From assembly GCA_017853915.1 (NCBI GenBank), contig JAFMIS010000141.1:1-6543 (forward strand): DNA of 6,543 bases, in the 5' to 3' direction. The notes below the pieces were generated by a model that saw only the letters and a program-made list of their open reading frames with translations, had not been told where the DNA came from and did no database searches. This document shows positions 5,990-6,543 of this stretch, in pieces (within the stretch, counting starts at the first letter, position 1; the number at the start of each line of letters is the position of its first letter). This DNA is from a bacterium. GTDB lineage: Bacteria; Bdellovibrionota_C; UBA2361; OMII01. The translations under genes and the position numbers were made by a program.

Positions 5990-6543
5990 GACGAGAGCTC
6001 TCCTGAAGCAGGCGCAGGTACGGAGACACCTTTGCCTCAAGTTCATTCCACTCCGATTTCTCGTCAGAACCCGAAACGAGTCCAGCTCCCACGTACAGAC
6101 GAACACTTCCACTATCGACCAGAGCGCACCGTAGAGCCACCGCTAACTCACTCTCATCCCTGCCGATATATCCGACCGGACCTGAGTACCAGCCTCGATC
6201 GTGATCCTCATTCTCCCGAATAAAACGTATCGCCGCGTCAGTAGGAGTGCCGGCAACCGCTGGCGTTGGATGAAGCGCTCGCACAACATCCCAATCTGAG
6301 ACCTCCGCGCGCAGCACCCCCTGAATAGATGCGAGGAGGTGTTGAACTGAGCCGGTTTTGATGGTTGTCGTCTCCTCCGTCGCGGGTTGTGCGATGCACA
6401 ACGTTTGTAGTTGCCCCACAATAGAGTCAATCACCAACTGATGTTCAAGGCGATTCTTCCGACTCGCGAGGAGATCAAGGGCTAGCACCTGATCGTGCTC
6501 CTGATTTGTCCCTCGAATCGTAGTTCCCGCGAGAGCCTCGCTC
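5982..6543 (-). CDS. menF: isochorismate synthase (MenF), C-terminal part, runs off right edge
   Basis: Chorismate-utilising enzyme that isomerises chorismate to isochorismate, feeding MenD; cytosolic, Mg-dependent. The last 186 complete codons are visible, and the frame is open through the right edge. The visible part begins in the conserved EALAGTTIRG block, then LLASRKNRLEHQLVID, ALHPTPAVAGTP, the RGWYSGPVGYIG loop, VRLYVGAGLVSGSD, and SEWNELEAK with the late Mg-binding Glu. This order is that of isochorismate/anthranilate/aminodeoxychorismate synthases. The ALHPTPAVAG block and the men neighbours favour isochorismate synthase (MenF/EntC type). The GTG at 6488-6486 is an internal Val, not the start; the motif block continues upstream of it. 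The N-terminal portion, including the catalytic lysine, is outside the window. The stop TGA lies 8 bp inside menD. Confidence 0.92.
   Translation of the reverse strand, partial: SEALAGTTIRGTNQEHDQVLALDLLASRKNRLEHQLVIDSIVGQLQTLCIAQPATEETTTIKTGSVQHLLASIQGVLRAEVSDWDVVRALHPTPAVAGTPTDAAIRFIRENEDHDRGWYSGPVGYIGRDESELAVALRCALVDSGSVRLYVGAGLVSGSDEKSEWNELEAKVSPYLRLLQESSRHA
6000..6004 (-). promoter_or_regulatory. Shine-Dalgarno of menD
   Basis: AGGAG on the minus strand inside the 3' end of menF, 10 bases before the menD ATG at 5989-5987. The spacing is slightly long. It supports the short start rather than the upstream ATG at 6112. Confidence 0.6.

Noticed and set aside
5990..6112. 41-residue N-terminal extension of MenD
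   Set aside because: The residues are Arg/Cys-rich with no MenD similarity and overlie the conserved menF end. The family start and a Shine-Dalgarno support 5989.

Overview
The window is a single compact block of menaquinone (vitamin K2) biosynthesis genes, all read on the minus strand. Reading in the direction of transcription (right to left), the order is menF (3' part only), menD, menH, menB, menA, menC, menE (5' part only). Both ends cut through genes. The operon's main promoter lies off the right edge. The end of menE and any terminator lie off the left edge. I see no RNA gene, mobile element, CRISPR array or plus-strand gene; the plus-strand open frames are shadows of the men genes.

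Pathway logic: MenF turns chorismate into isochorismate. MenD adds a succinyl semialdehyde unit from 2-oxoglutarate to give SEPHCHC. MenH eliminates pyruvate to give SHCHC. MenC dehydrates that to o-succinylbenzoate, MenE activates it to the CoA ester, and MenB closes the ring to DHNA-CoA. MenA, a membrane prenyltransferase, attaches the isoprenoid tail to DHNA. Two steps of the classical route have no gene here: the DHNA-CoA thioesterase and the final methyltransferase (MenG/UbiE).

Layout: 1-645 menE; 642-1709 menC; 1706-2581 menA; 2592-3413 menB; 3414-3505 a 92-bp gap, the only real intergenic space; 3506-4279 menH; 4280-5989 menD; 5982-6543 menF. Junctions are very tight: 4-bp ATGA overlaps at menA/menC and menC/menE, 10 bp at menB/menA, direct abutment at menD/menH and an 8-bp overlap at menF/menD. 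This suggests one polycistronic message with translational coupling. The menH-menB gap may hold a weak internal promoter.

Organism: a bacterium of roughly 50% GC (by eye) that uses the classical Men route rather than the futalosine route. MenB is of the glycine (bicarbonate-dependent) type and is very close in sequence to the enzymes of E. coli and Bacillus. The position of menA between menB and menC differs from E. coli and B. subtilis as I recall them, and as I recall resembles arrangements in Bacteroidota/Chlorobi-type genomes. The lineage cannot be fixed from this window. The catalytic residues I could check in the visible parts are present and no gene looks broken. I do not see a previously undescribed system here; it is a well-conserved pathway operon with a few modest oddities.
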